Source: Planctomycetota bacterium (GTDB lineage: Bacteria > Planctomycetota > Planctomycetia > Pirellulales > UBA1268). Taken from it: a DNA stretch of 64,000 bases. The position numbers were made by a program, and so were the translations under genes. Below, piece by piece: positions 27,251 through 36,509 of this stretch. The stretch covers positions 1-64,000 of the forward strand of contig JAGWVR010000001.1 of the NCBI GenBank assembly GCA_018970785.1. The letters are read 5' to 3'. Under the pieces are notes generated by a model, which had not been told where the DNA came from, ran no database searches, and saw only the letters and a program-made list of their open reading frames with translations. Every line of letters starts with the position of its first letter. Position 1 is the first letter of the stretch.

Positions 27251-29056
27251 ATGGGTATTCGTGGAGCCGCCGTCTGGCTCGTCGTGCTCGTGTCCGCCGT
27301 CCCGGCGGTGGGCGCCCGCCCCCCCAACGTGATCGTGATCCTCGCCGACGATGCCGGCCCCGGTGACTTCTCGTTCACCGGCAACACCAACCTCGCGACG
27401 CCGGTGATCGACGGCCTGGCGCGCGACGGCGCCCGGCTCGAGCGGTTCTTCGTGCAGCCGGTCTGTGCGCCGACGCGGGCTGAGTTGCTCACCGGCCGCT
27501 GGCACTGCCGCGGCGGCGTCCGTGGGGTCTCGCTGGGGCAGGAGCGTCTCGACCCCGGCGTGCGGACGATCGCCGAGGTGTTCCGCGACGCCGGCTACGC
27601 CACCGCCTGCTTCGGCAAGTGGCACCTCGGCACGCAGGGCCCCCACCATCCCCGGGCACGGGGCTTCGAGACCTTCGTCGGCTTCACCGAGGGGCACTGG
27701 GGCGACGCCTTCGATCCGCTCCTCGAGGCCGACGGCGAGTTCACCGAACACCCGGGTTACCTCGCCGACGTGATCGCCGGGCGGACGGTGGCCTATCTCG
27801 ACCGCTGCCGGGAGACGGCTCCCGACCGCCCGTTCTTCTGCCACGTCGCCTTCAACACACCCCATTCCCCCTTCGACGTACCCGACGCCGACTGGGAGCG
27901 GTTCCGCGACCGTCCGCTCGCGCTCCGCGGCAGCGACGGCGACGACGAGGGCCTACCGACGACCCGCGCGGCATTGGCCATGGTCGAGAACATGGACCGC
28001 AACATCGGTCGGGTGCTCGCGGCGCTCGAGCGCCACGCGATCGCCGACGACACGATCGTGGTCTTCTTCTCCGACAACGGCGCCAACAGCGCGCGGTGGT
28101 GCGGCGGCCTCCGCGGCCGCAAGGGGACGGTCGACGAGGGGGGCGTGCGCAGCGTCTGCTGCCTCCGCTATCCCCGGCGGATCGCCGCCGGCACGCGGAT
28201 CGGCGCCCTCGCCGGGGCGATCGACCTGTTGCCCACGCTCGCCGGCCTGGCGGGGATCGCTCTCGCCCCTCCGCAACCGCTCGACGGCATCGACCTGGCG
28301 CCGCTGCTGATCGGGGAGGAAGACGGCGATCTCGCGGCCCGGCTCGCGGGTCGGGCGCTGTACGCGGTGTGGGGGGGCAAGGTGAGCGTGCGCACCGCCG
28401 GGCACCGGCTCGACGGCCAGGGGCGGCTCTACGACATGGAGGTCGATCCCGGCCAGTCGCGTGACATCGCCGCCGCCGATCCCGACACGGCGGCCCGGCT
28501 CGGCGAGCTGGTGGCGGCATTCCGCCGCGACGTCGTCGCGCTCCAACCGCGCCCCTTGCCCGAACGGTTCTTCGTCGGCCATCCCGCCTGGCCGCGGACG
28601 GAGCTTCCCGCCCGCGACGGCATCGGGCACGGCGGCGTCGTGCGCAGCGCCCGCGCCCCCAACTCCTCCCACTTCACCCGGTGGACGACCTCTGCCGATT
28701 CGATCACCTGGACGGTGGACGTGGTGACACCGGGGCGCTACGAGGCGCACCTCTGGTACACCTGTCCGCCGGCCGATGCCGGGGCGACGGTGCGCCTCAC
28801 GGCGCGGCCCGACGGCGCGGACCTCGAGGCACGATCCGTCACGGCGACGGTCACACCCGGCTGGGATCCCCCCGCCAACCGCGGCGACGACCGCGTCGAG
28901 CGCGATGGCGAAAGCTTCGAGAAGGCATTCCGGCCGCTCGCCCTCGGGACGATCGACTTGGTCGCGGGCCCGCAGACGCTCCGCCTCGACGCCCCGGCCG
29001 TGCCGGGAGCCACCGTCGCCGACGTCCGCCGCCTCGTCCTCCGTCCCGTCCCCTGA
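27251..29056 (+). CDS. Secreted type I sulfatase with extra C-terminal beta domain
   Basis: This 601-residue enzyme starts with a signal peptide (AAVWLVVLVSAVPAVGA). The sulfatase core has VILADDAG (metal Asp33 and Asp34), the formylglycine motif C72APTRAELLTGR (CxPxR, needing a sulfatase-modifying enzyme) and FGKWHLG. FFSDNGAN is a metal and substrate motif. Past about residue 440 there is a C-terminal region with WTVDVVTPGRYEAHLWYTCP, which resembles a carbohydrate-binding beta-sandwich and is not part of a minimal sulfatase. GAGGGG precedes the ATG. It probably desulfates an algal-type polysaccharide. No formylglycine-generating enzyme is in the window. Confidence 0.94.
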   Translation: MGIRGAAVWLVVLVSAVPAVGARPPNVIVILADDAGPGDFSFTGNTNLATPVIDGLARDGARLERFFVQPVCAPTRAELLTGRWHCRGGVRGVSLGQERLDPGVRTIAEVFRDAGYATACFGKWHLGTQGPHHPRARGFETFVGFTEGHWGDAFDPLLEADGEFTEHPGYLADVIAGRTVAYLDRCRETAPDRPFFCHVAFNTPHSPFDVPDADWERFRDRPLALRGSDGDDEGLPTTRAALAMVENMDRNIGRVLAALERHAIADDTIVVFFSDNGANSARWCGGLRGRKGTVDEGGVRSVCCLRYPRRIAAGTRIGALAGAIDLLPTLAGLAGIALAPPQPLDGIDLAPLLIGEEDGDLAARLAGRALYAVWGGKVSVRTAGHRLDGQGRLYDMEVDPGQSRDIAAADPDTAARLGELVAAFRRDVVALQPRPLPERFFVGHPAWPRTELPARDGIGHGGVVRSARAPNSSHFTRWTTSADSITWTVDVVTPGRYEAHLWYTCPPADAGATVRLTARPDGADLEARSVTATVTPGWDPPANRGDDRVERDGESFEKAFRPLALGTIDLVAGPQTLRLDAPAVPGATVADVRRLVLRPVP

Positions 29057-29143
29057 CCGCGCGTACCGGTGGCCAACTGGCGGGCCGGAGCGGCCCGCGG
29101 TACCCTGCGCCGATCCCCCTTCGCCCTGCGGGAACTCTCGCCG

Positions 29144-30031
29144 ATGCCGACCGTCATCCAGCGCCGCGCCTTGGTCGCCCTGTCCGCCACGCTCCTCGCG
29201 GCCGCCTCCGGCTCGCTGCCGTCCCGGGCGCAGGGAGACGTTCCCCCGGACACCCCGGAGTATCCCCTGGCCGTCGCGCCGGCGGCCGATGGAGCGCTCC
29301 TCTGCGCCGACCGCGTGCTCCCCGGGTTGTGGCGGATCGCCGACGGCAAGGCGACGGTGTTCTTCCACGGATCGAAGAAGTTCCGCACGCCGCTCAATGC
29401 CGTCCGCACCGTCGCCATCGCCCCCGACGGCACCGTCTGGGCCGGCGACCCGGCGACGCGCGACATCCACCGGATCGCCGCCGACGGCACGGCGACGCCG
29501 CTCACCGGCGGAAAGATCGGCATCCCGATCGACATCGCCGTCGATTCGCGCGGCACGCTGTTCGTCTCCGACCTGGAGACCCAGCGCGTGTGGCGCGTCG
29601 AGGCAGGCGCGACCGAGCCGAAGGAATTGGCCGTGCTGGCGGCGCCGCGCGGCCTGTTCGTCGACGCCCAGGACCGGCTCTGGGCGGTGGCCGCCTCGGG
29701 CGACGCGCCGCTGGTGCGGATCACGGCCGGCGCCACTGTCGAACCGGTGGTCAAGTCGCGGGCCTTCCAGTTTCCCCACGACGTCGTCGTCACCGCCGAT
29801 GGCACGGCCTACGTCAGCGACAACTACGCGGTGGCGGTGTGGAAGGTGGCCCCCGACGGGAGCGTGAGCACGTGGCTCTCCGGCGCGCCGCTGGCCGGCC
29901 CGGTCGGTCTCGCGATTCGCGGCGACCGGATCCTCGTCGCCGATCCGAAAGCGCGGAACGTGTTCGAGGTCGATGCCGACGGCAAGGCCACGCCCCTCCT
30001 CCCCGCTCCCCGCGGTCCCGCCGGGTCCTGA
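29144..30031 (+). CDS. Secreted NHL/SMP-30-like beta-propeller protein
   Basis: The roughly 295-residue protein has a signal peptide (RRALVALSATLLAAASGSL) and then repeated six-bladed-propeller style units of about 42 residues: AIAPDGTVWAGDPATRD, AVDSRGTLFVSDLETQRV, FVDAQDRLWAVAAS, VVTADGTAYVSDN and AIRGDRILVADPKARN. The repeated xDxxGxLxVxD motif is typical of NHL and SMP-30/gluconolactonase-like repeats. The ATG at 29144 starts the signal peptide; the frame is open upstream without homology. It follows the sulfatase gene by 87 bases. A lactonase or a binding role is possible; no calcium ligands were verified. Confidence 0.82.
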   Translation: MPTVIQRRALVALSATLLAAASGSLPSRAQGDVPPDTPEYPLAVAPAADGALLCADRVLPGLWRIADGKATVFFHGSKKFRTPLNAVRTVAIAPDGTVWAGDPATRDIHRIAADGTATPLTGGKIGIPIDIAVDSRGTLFVSDLETQRVWRVEAGATEPKELAVLAAPRGLFVDAQDRLWAVAASGDAPLVRITAGATVEPVVKSRAFQFPHDVVVTADGTAYVSDNYAVAVWKVAPDGSVSTWLSGAPLAGPVGLAIRGDRILVADPKARNVFEVDADGKATPLLPAPRGPAGS

Positions 30032-30055
30032 GGAGGACGGCCCGGCCCGTGTCAC

Positions 30056-31774
30056 TCACTCGGCGCGGCGCACCGGCGGCGCGACGAACCACTGGCCGCT
30101 CTCGCGGATGACGAGCGTGCACCCGTGAGGCGGGTCGTCGATCGCCGTCGTCCTCCCGCCAGGCCACTGGACGACGATCCGCTCGACGCCGTCGGCAGCG
30201 CCGATCCCGAACGACAGCCGCGTGCCGAAATGCCCCTGGTAGCCGCGGCCGCAGACCACCTCGGCGACGTGCGACCGCCCCGCCGCGGTGACCGTGACGC
30301 GGGCTCCGACGGCGTCGCGGTTGCCCGTCGTCCCGCGGAGGAGGACGGCCACGTGGCCGTTGTCCGCCGGCGAGGCGTTGCGGAGGACGACGGCCGAGCG
30401 GCGCGAACTGATGATCACGGCGTCGACCAGTCCGTCGCCGTCGAGATCGTCGAGGACCGTCCCGCGGCCGACGACCGGGACAGACAGGCCGCTCCCGCAG
30501 GTGGCCGGCAGCCGCGCGAAGCGGCCGTCGCCGCGGTTGCGGAGGACGACGGCGCGCCCCTCGTAGGAGGTCGTGCGGTCGAACTGCGCGACGTTGTCCT
30601 GGATGTGCCCCTCGACGTAGAGGATGTCGGGGTGGGCGTCGTTGTCGAAGTCGGCGAAGCCGCAGCCCCACTTGACGTTGGCCGTCGTCCCCTCGCCGAC
30701 CCCGGTGAGCCTGGTGACGTCCTCGAACTCGCCGCCGCCGAGGTTGCGGAACAGCACGGGCCGCTCCCCCTGGTAGGTCGTCTCGAAGAAGTCGATCCGC
30801 CCGTCGCCGTCGACGTCGGCGGCGTCGACCCCCATGCTCGCCACCGGGGCGCCGTCTCCGTTGAACTTGAGCCCCGCCGCCAGCGCCCCCTCCGTGAACC
30901 GGCCGTGGCCGTCGTTGAGCCAGCAGAAGTTGCCGAACCCGTCGTTCATCACGAACACGTCGGTGTCGCCGTCGTCGTCGACGTCGCCCGTGATCGTCCC
31001 CATCCCGGGCCCCGGAGTGGCGGCGATGCCGGCGGCGATCGAGACGTCGGTGAACCGGCCGTCGCCGTCGTTGCGGAACAGGGCATGGGGCAGCGGGTCG
31101 TAGGCCTTGGGGCTGGTGTAGACGGGGAATCCGTCGGAGAACTCCGGCACGTGCGTCGCGCAGGTGAAATCGACGTAGTTGGCGAAGTAGACGTCGAGGT
31201 CACCGTCGGCATCGGCGTCGAGGAGCGACACGCCGCCGCCGACCCGGCTCCCGTCGTCGATCCCCGAGCGCGCGGTGTCGTCGCGGAACGTGCCGTCGCC
31301 GTTGTTGTGGTAGACGACCTTCGGGCCGAACGTCGAGATCACGAGATCGGGATGACCGTCGTCGTCGATGTCGCCGGCGGCGACACCGAGCCCGTAGCCC
31401 GGGTCGCCGATTCCCGCGGCGTCGGTGACGTCGGTGAACCGGAAGCCACCGAGGTTGCGGAACAGGCGGCTCCGTGGTGCCGGGTCGACCGGCGGCGTTC
31501 CCTCGAGCGGGACGCCCGACAACAGATACAGGTCGAACAGTCCGTCACCGTCGTAGTCGAGCGTCGCCGCCCCCGAGGCCATCGACTCGACGATGTAGCG
31601 TTGCCCGCCGCTGCCGTCGGCATGGAGGAACACGACCCCGCTCGACGCGGTGGCATCATCGAGCCGGATCGGGCACCCGCTGGCCCCCGAACGCGGGGCG
31701 ACGTCGCGCCGCGCGCAGCCCGCCGCCACGAGCACGGCCACCGCCGTCAGGCCGAGGATGCCGCGCCGGTTCAT
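30056..31774 (-). CDS. CRTAC1-like FG-GAP/ASPIC-UnbV lipoprotein, copy 1
   Basis: This 572-residue exported protein has a lipobox VLVAAGC (Cys20). It then has repeated FG-GAP/VCBS blades with calcium-binding DxDxDG motifs (DYDGDGLFDLYLLSG, DIDDDGHPDLV, DADADGDLDVY, DVDDDGDTDVF, DVDGDGRIDFF, DLDGDGLVDAV) of a beta-propeller. A C-terminal ASPIC/UnbV domain follows (GNRDAVGARVTV, GRGYQGHFG, VQWPGGRT). It is closely similar to copy 2 at 32748-34448. Its ATG overlaps the stop of the upstream TPR gene (ATGA). Function is unproven; such proteins are abundant in planctomycetes and may bind glycans or other surface targets. Confidence 0.93.
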   Translation of the reverse strand: MNRRGILGLTAVAVLVAAGCARRDVAPRSGASGCPIRLDDATASSGVVFLHADGSGGQRYIVESMASGAATLDYDGDGLFDLYLLSGVPLEGTPPVDPAPRSRLFRNLGGFRFTDVTDAAGIGDPGYGLGVAAGDIDDDGHPDLVISTFGPKVVYHNNGDGTFRDDTARSGIDDGSRVGGGVSLLDADADGDLDVYFANYVDFTCATHVPEFSDGFPVYTSPKAYDPLPHALFRNDGDGRFTDVSIAAGIAATPGPGMGTITGDVDDDGDTDVFVMNDGFGNFCWLNDGHGRFTEGALAAGLKFNGDGAPVASMGVDAADVDGDGRIDFFETTYQGERPVLFRNLGGGEFEDVTRLTGVGEGTTANVKWGCGFADFDNDAHPDILYVEGHIQDNVAQFDRTTSYEGRAVVLRNRGDGRFARLPATCGSGLSVPVVGRGTVLDDLDGDGLVDAVIISSRRSAVVLRNASPADNGHVAVLLRGTTGNRDAVGARVTVTAAGRSHVAEVVCGRGYQGHFGTRLSFGIGAADGVERIVVQWPGGRTTAIDDPPHGCTLVIRESGQWFVAPPVRRAE

Positions 31775-32745
31775 CGGCGATTCCCCCCGGCGGGCCCGGG
31801 CTGCGGCGTCCGGGCGGCGGCCGCGGCCGCGCGGGCGCGGAAATCGGCCGCTTCGGTCATCCTGCCGTTGGCGGCATAGACCTTCGCGGCGAGGTCGGCG
31901 GCGGCGGCCAGCGCGCCTGCCGATTCGCCGGCCGACAGCCCCTCGCGGATCCGCCGCTGCCCGATCCCGCGATCCTCCGCCACGATGTCGAGATGCCGGC
32001 GCCGGTACTGCTCGGCGAGGTCGTGCTCGCCGAGGCGCTGGCAGGCCTGCGCGGCGCCGAAGCAGGCCGGCCCGTTGACCGGATCGAGCCGCAGGGCTTC
32101 GAGGTGCGCGGCCTTGGCCCGCGCCGGCTCCCGGAGGGAGTTCCACGCCTGCCCGAGCTGGACGTGGGCGGCGGTCACCGCCGGATGGGCGGCGACGACG
32201 CGCTCGAGCACGGCGACGGCCTCGGGCAATCGACCGAGGTTGGCGAGCGACTCACCGAGCATGACGCCGGCGGCCTCCGATTCCGGATCGATCCGCCACG
32301 CGCGCTCGAGGAGGGGCACGGCGGCGGCGTGGTCGCCACGCGACATCGCCTCCATGCCGAGCAGTTCGTAGGCCGGAGCCAGTTCCGGCTCGACGGCCAG
32401 CGCCGCCCTCAGGCTGGCGACCGCTTCGTCACCATACCCGTGACGGAGGAGGATCCGGCCGCGCGCGTAGAGCGCTTCGGGAGCGGCCGGGAGGTCGTGG
32501 AGCAGCCGATCGGCGATCCCGAGCGCCTCGCGCCGTTCTTCCTGATCCGGCGGCACCTCGGCGGCGACCGGACGGAGGGCGGAAATGGCCCGGGTCCGTC
32601 GGGCGAGGCCGACCGCCCGCCAGGCCACGACCGCGGCGGTGACGACGCCCACGGCGAGGCCGACTGCGAGGATCGAACGCCGGGGCCTGAAGCCTCCCGA
32701 CGGTGGAGCCGCCCTCCGTGCCGCTCGCTCGCTCCTGCGTCCCAT
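31771..32745 (-). CDS. TPR protein paired with CRTAC1 copy 1
   Basis: This 324-residue protein has an N-terminal membrane helix (ILAVGLAVGVVTAAVVAW) that may act as anchor or signal. About seven tetratricopeptide-type repeats follow, such as AALYARGRILLRHGYGDEAV-like segments, AYELLGMEAMSRGDHAAAV and HVQLGQAWNSLREPARA. The tail is Ala/Arg/Pro-rich. The ATG at 32745 follows the copy-2 CRTAC1 stop by two bases, and its own stop overlaps the copy-1 CRTAC1 start, so all are translationally coupled. TPRs usually mediate protein-protein contacts; the partner may be the linked CRTAC1 protein. Confidence 0.88.
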   Translation of the reverse strand: MGRRSERAARRAAPPSGGFRPRRSILAVGLAVGVVTAAVVAWRAVGLARRTRAISALRPVAAEVPPDQEERREALGIADRLLHDLPAAPEALYARGRILLRHGYGDEAVASLRAALAVEPELAPAYELLGMEAMSRGDHAAAVPLLERAWRIDPESEAAGVMLGESLANLGRLPEAVAVLERVVAAHPAVTAAHVQLGQAWNSLREPARAKAAHLEALRLDPVNGPACFGAAQACQRLGEHDLAEQYRRRHLDIVAEDRGIGQRRIREGLSAGESAGALAAAADLAAKVYAANGRMTEAADFRARAAAAAARTPQPGPAGGNRR

Positions 32746-32747
32746 GC

Positions 32748-34448
32748 TCACCCCGCGCCGAACGGTGCCGGTGCGGTGGCGGACCGCTCCGCCCCCTCGA
32801 CGATCGTGACCGTGCGATCGGCGGCGACGTCCTCCACGACCGCGGTGGTTCCGTCCGGCCAGCGGACCTCGATCCGATCGACGCGCGGCCGGCTCCCGAG
32901 GCCGAAGTGGGGCCAGGAACCGAAATGGCTCTGGTAACCGCGGCCCGAATGGATCTCCGCGACCTGGACGAGGTCGCCGGCGACCACCCGGACGCGGGCC
33001 CCGAGCGCGTCGCGATTGCCGGCGCGGCCGCGGAGCCGGACGCGGACCCAATGATTACCGGGCGGCGACTCGTTGCGGAGCACCACCGCGGCGCCGTCGC
33101 GGACGAGCATCACCACGTCGACCAGCCCGTCGTCGTCGAAGTCGTCGAAGGCGACGCCGCGGACGACGTGCCTGCCCGCCAGGCCGTCGCCGGCCAGCGC
33201 CCCGACGTTGGCGAACCGCCCGCCGCCGAGATTGCGGAACAGCACCGGCGGCCAGCTCACCTCGCGCTCCGTGGCGCCCGGCTCGCGCTCGTAGATCTGC
33301 CCGCAGCCGATGAACAGGTCCTTGAGCCCGTCGTTGTCGAAATCGACGAGCCCGACGCCCCACTTGATCGCCGCCACCGCCCGGACGCCGATCCCCGCCC
33401 GTGCGGCCACGTCCTCGAACAGGCCGGAACCGAGACCGCGATGGAGGACCGGCAGCTCGTCGTAGTACGGGGTGACGACGAGGTCGAGCCGGCCGTCGTT
33501 GTCGTGATCACCGGCGTCGACCCCCATGCTCGCCGTCGGCGTGCCCAGCGCGTTGCAGGCCAGTCCGGCTGCCAGCGCGACCTCGGCGAACGTGCCGTCC
33601 CCCTGGTTGCGGAACAGGAAGTCGAGCCGTTGGTCGTTGCAGACGAAGATGTCGGTGAGGCCGTCGTCGTCGTGGTCGAAACAGATCGTTCCCATCCCGG
33701 CACCGGCGTGGGCGGCGATGCCGGCGGGCCCCGAGACGTCGGTGAAGCCGCCGTCACCGCGGCCGTGATACAGGCGATTGGGCAGCGGGGAGAAGTCGCG
33801 CGGCCGGGCGTAGTCATCGCGGCCGCCGAGCCGGGCGGTGCGGTGGGTGGCGTAGCGGAAGTCGACGTAGTTGGCGACGAACAGGTCGAGGACGCCGTCG
33901 CGGTCGTAATCGAGAAAGTTGACGCCCGCCCCCAGCGCCTCGCCGCGCTCGACGCCGGCCGCGGCGGCCAGTTCCGTGAACGTGCCGTCGCCGTTGTTGT
34001 GGTGCAGGAGGCAGGGACCGAAGGCGTTGGTGAACAGGTCGGGGGTGCCGTCGTCGTCGTAATCCCCGACCGCGACGCCGAGGGCGAAGGCCCGGTGGGC
34101 GATCGACGACGATGCGGTCACGTCCTCGAAGCGCCACCCGCCGGCGTTGCGGTACAGCCGGCTGCCCGCGTTCGGGTCGGCGGGGGATCCCTCGAGGGGC
34201 ACGCCGGAGAGGAGGTAGAGATCGACGTCGCCATCGCCGTCGTAATCGAACGAGGCCAGCCCCGATGCCACGGTCTCGGCCATGTAGTGCCGGCCGGCGC
34301 CGCCGTCGCTGTGGCGAAACGTGATCCCGGTGTCCGCCGTCACGTCGCGCAGCCGGATCGGGCCGTCGGCAACCGCCGCCGCCAGCGGCAGCACGATGCC
34401 CGCCACCAACCAGCCCTGGAGGGCGCCGGGCGCGAGGTGTCGCCTCAT
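32748..34448 (-). CDS. CRTAC1-like FG-GAP/ASPIC-UnbV protein, copy 2
   Basis: This 566-residue protein has a signal peptide (GWLVAGIVLPLAAAVADG) rather than a lipobox. FG-GAP repeats with DYDGDGDVDLYLL, DYDDDGTPDLF, DYDRDGVLDLFVANYVDF, DHDDDGLTDIF and DNDGRLDLV follow. The C-terminal ASPIC/UnbV domain is GNRDALGARVRV, GRGYQSHFG and VRWPDGTTAV. The motif order and shared blocks such as SGVPLEG and ANYVDF show that it arose by duplication with copy 1. The start overlaps the stop of the upstream TPR gene (ATGA). The role is unknown, as for copy 1. Confidence 0.93.
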   Translation of the reverse strand: MRRHLAPGALQGWLVAGIVLPLAAAVADGPIRLRDVTADTGITFRHSDGGAGRHYMAETVASGLASFDYDGDGDVDLYLLSGVPLEGSPADPNAGSRLYRNAGGWRFEDVTASSSIAHRAFALGVAVGDYDDDGTPDLFTNAFGPCLLHHNNGDGTFTELAAAAGVERGEALGAGVNFLDYDRDGVLDLFVANYVDFRYATHRTARLGGRDDYARPRDFSPLPNRLYHGRGDGGFTDVSGPAGIAAHAGAGMGTICFDHDDDGLTDIFVCNDQRLDFLFRNQGDGTFAEVALAAGLACNALGTPTASMGVDAGDHDNDGRLDLVVTPYYDELPVLHRGLGSGLFEDVAARAGIGVRAVAAIKWGVGLVDFDNDGLKDLFIGCGQIYEREPGATEREVSWPPVLFRNLGGGRFANVGALAGDGLAGRHVVRGVAFDDFDDDGLVDVVMLVRDGAAVVLRNESPPGNHWVRVRLRGRAGNRDALGARVRVVAGDLVQVAEIHSGRGYQSHFGSWPHFGLGSRPRVDRIEVRWPDGTTAVVEDVAADRTVTIVEGAERSATAPAPFGAG

Positions 34449-35542
34449 CGTCCCTCCTGCGCGGCGAGGACTTCGAGAAACCGTCGCGGCTCGGGCCATT
34501 CCGGCGCCAGGGCCGCGGCCCGGCGCCAATGGACAGCGGCCTCGTCGAAGCGCCCGGCGCGGGCATAGAGGCTGCCCGCCTCGCAGTGGTAGCCGGCCAG
34601 CACCGGATACTTCGCATCGAGCCGTGTGGTGGTCTCCGCCTGCTGGGCACGGTCGAACGCGGCCAGATTCTCCTCCTGGAGCGCGGCATAGGTCTCCCGC
34701 GCCCGCCGGGCCCGCTCGGCGTCGCCGAGCCTGGCCCAGGCCTGGGCCAGGCCGTAGGCCGCGACGACCCGCTGGGCCGGATCGGCGGCGGCGCGGTCGT
34801 ACGCCGTCACCGCCCCGGCAAGGTCTCCCGCCTGCGTCCGGGCCTGCCCGAGCAACACCTGGGCCCAGCCCGGCAGGGCGGCCTCGCCTCCCGCCGTGTC
34901 GGCGATCCGCCCGAGGAGCTCCAAGGCCGAGACGCCGTCGCCCGATTTGACGAGGCTGTCGACCCACAGGAACGCCTTCTCGGTCGCCAGACGCGGCGCG
35001 ACCCGCTCGAGCCGGGCCATGGCGGCGGCGGCCTGCGGGTAATCGCCGTCGTGCCACGCCGTCTCCGCCAGACCGAGCCAGGCCTCCGGCTCGTCGGCGG
35101 CGATGGCCGTCGCCTGCTCGAACCGGGACCGCCCTCGCTCGGGAGCGACGAACAGTTGCAGCACGCGGCCGCTGACGGCAAGCGCCCGGCTGTTCCCGGC
35201 GAAATCCCGGGCCAGCGATTCCGCCAGCGCCTCGGCATCCACGGCGAGCTCTCGTTCGTCGGGCCGCTCCGGGACGATCGGTGCCACTGACTGGGTGGCA
35301 CTCGCGGTGACCGATGCCGACCGTGCCGGCACCGGGGGCACCGGTGGAACCGTTCGTGGGCGTGTCAGCCGCTCGACTGCCCATCCCGCACCGGCGATGC
35401 CGGCGACGAGGACGACGAGCCACGCCCCCCGATGGGCTCCGGGCTGTCCGGGGACGCAGCCGTCCATGGAGCTCGCCGACCGTGGGGCGCCGGTCTCCGC
35501 CGGGGGGCGCCGACCGGGGCGGGAGGAGCGGTGGCGCTGCAT
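34445..35542 (-). CDS. TPR protein paired with CRTAC1 copy 2
   Basis: This 365-residue protein has a cytoplasmic basic N-terminus, one membrane helix (GAWLVVLVAGIAGAGWAV) and several tetratricopeptide-like repeats (AWLGLAETAWHDGDYPQAA, WAQVLLGQARTQAGDLAGAV, GSLYARAGRFDEAAVHWRRA). It is the first gene of the four-gene minus-strand operon. The ATG at 35542 has only GAGG close to it; an ATG at 35467 (MDGCVPGQPG) with GGCGAG upstream is an alternative start just before the membrane helix. It is about 40 residues longer than the TPR partner of copy 1 and only distantly similar. Confidence 0.87.
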   Translation of the reverse strand: MQRHRSSRPGRRPPAETGAPRSASSMDGCVPGQPGAHRGAWLVVLVAGIAGAGWAVERLTRPRTVPPVPPVPARSASVTASATQSVAPIVPERPDERELAVDAEALAESLARDFAGNSRALAVSGRVLQLFVAPERGRSRFEQATAIAADEPEAWLGLAETAWHDGDYPQAAAAMARLERVAPRLATEKAFLWVDSLVKSGDGVSALELLGRIADTAGGEAALPGWAQVLLGQARTQAGDLAGAVTAYDRAAADPAQRVVAAYGLAQAWARLGDAERARRARETYAALQEENLAAFDRAQQAETTTRLDAKYPVLAGYHCEAGSLYARAGRFDEAAVHWRRAAALAPEWPEPRRFLEVLAAQEGR

Positions 35543-35785
35543 GCCTCACCCGATTGCCACTGCCGTTGAACCACCCGGAGGCGGACTGCTGCTCCTCGTC
35601 GACCGGCTGTTGTTATCGAACAGGCAACGCTGCCGTTGCAAGCATCCGCGGCGTGCAGGAGCCGTGGTACCCCACGCGAGCGGGCGATAGACTCGGCAGG
35701 CCGGAATCGCACACGTCGGCGCCCGTCCGACGCGTCTGCCGACCCGACCCCGGCTCGTTTTCCTTCGTTCCACGAGGCTTCATCG

Positions 35786-36304
35786 ATGTCGACCCGCCCC
35801 CCGCACACCGGGCCCCGCGCGGCCCTGCTTTTTGTCACGGTTTCCCGGCGCCACGCCGCCGGTCTGCTGGCCGTCGCCGGCTGCTTGACGCTCGTCGGCT
35901 GCAGTTCCAAGGCACCAGGGCTGGCGGGGCTCGCTCCGGTCGCCGGCACGGTGACGCTGAAGGGGGCGCCGCTCGAGGGGGCGACCGTGACGTTCGCCGC
36001 CACCGGTGCCGGCCGCTCGGCAGCCGGCACGACCGATGCGAAGGGGAAGTTCTCGCTGACGTCGCTGAACCCCGGAGACGGTGCCATGCCCGGCGACTAC
36101 ACCGTGACCGTCAAGAAGACCGAGACGGTCGGCAAGGTCTACACGTCGCAGGAATCGCAGGAGTACTACATGAAGAACCAGAAGGCTCCCCCGGCGCCAC
36201 AGGTCAAGAATCTCGTCAACGAGAAGTTCGCGCAGCCGTCGTCATCACCGCTGAAGGCGACGGTCAAGGCGGGGAAGAACGAGTTCACGTTCGACGTCGA
36301 ATGA
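35786..36304 (+). CDS. Lipoprotein with carboxypeptidase-regulatory-like domain
   Basis: This 172-residue protein has a lipoprotein signal ending in the lipobox LTLVGC (Cys39). A single transthyretin/carboxypeptidase-regulatory-like beta-sandwich follows: APVAGTVTLKGAPLEGATVTF, then GTTDAKGKFSL and GDYTVTVKK. Small lipoproteins of this design are common beside DUF1559 genes in planctomycetes; here a DUF1559 gene is convergent, 205 bases away. GAGG lies about 10 bases before the ATG. Function is unknown. Confidence 0.9.
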   Translation: MSTRPPHTGPRAALLFVTVSRRHAAGLLAVAGCLTLVGCSSKAPGLAGLAPVAGTVTLKGAPLEGATVTFAATGAGRSAAGTTDAKGKFSLTSLNPGDGAMPGDYTVTVKKTETVGKVYTSQESQEYYMKNQKAPPAPQVKNLVNEKFAQPSSSPLKATVKAGKNEFTFDVE

Positions 36305-36389
36305 CCGCCGCGGCGACGCCTCCGCGATCGCCTTGGCGAACCTGACCGCGGCAGCACCATCCACGGATACCACGGCAACACCCGAACAG

Positions 36390-36440
36390 AAAAAGCACAG
36401 GGGCCGCGATCGACACATCGATCGCGGCCCCTGTCGTTTC
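36390..36440. terminator. Bidirectional terminator between convergent genes
   Basis: A perfect 16-bp stem, CAGGGGCCGCGATCGA with TCGATCGCGGCCCCTG, encloses a four-base loop at 36398-36433. On the minus strand it is followed by TGCTTTTTCTG, a T-tract serving the DUF1559 gene; on the plus strand by TCGTTTCGTCG. Confidence 0.88.
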
Positions 36441-36509
36441 GTCGTCTCCCCGCCCCGTCGGCCGCGACGAGAGTCGCGGACCGTCGGGTGGGTCATGGAT
36501 CGCGGAGGG

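Noticed and set aside
30125-34568. Long plus-strand open frames opposite the CRTAC1 genes, rich in Val, Asp and Glu
   Set aside because: They are shadows of the Asp/Gly-rich calcium-binding repeats on the real strand.
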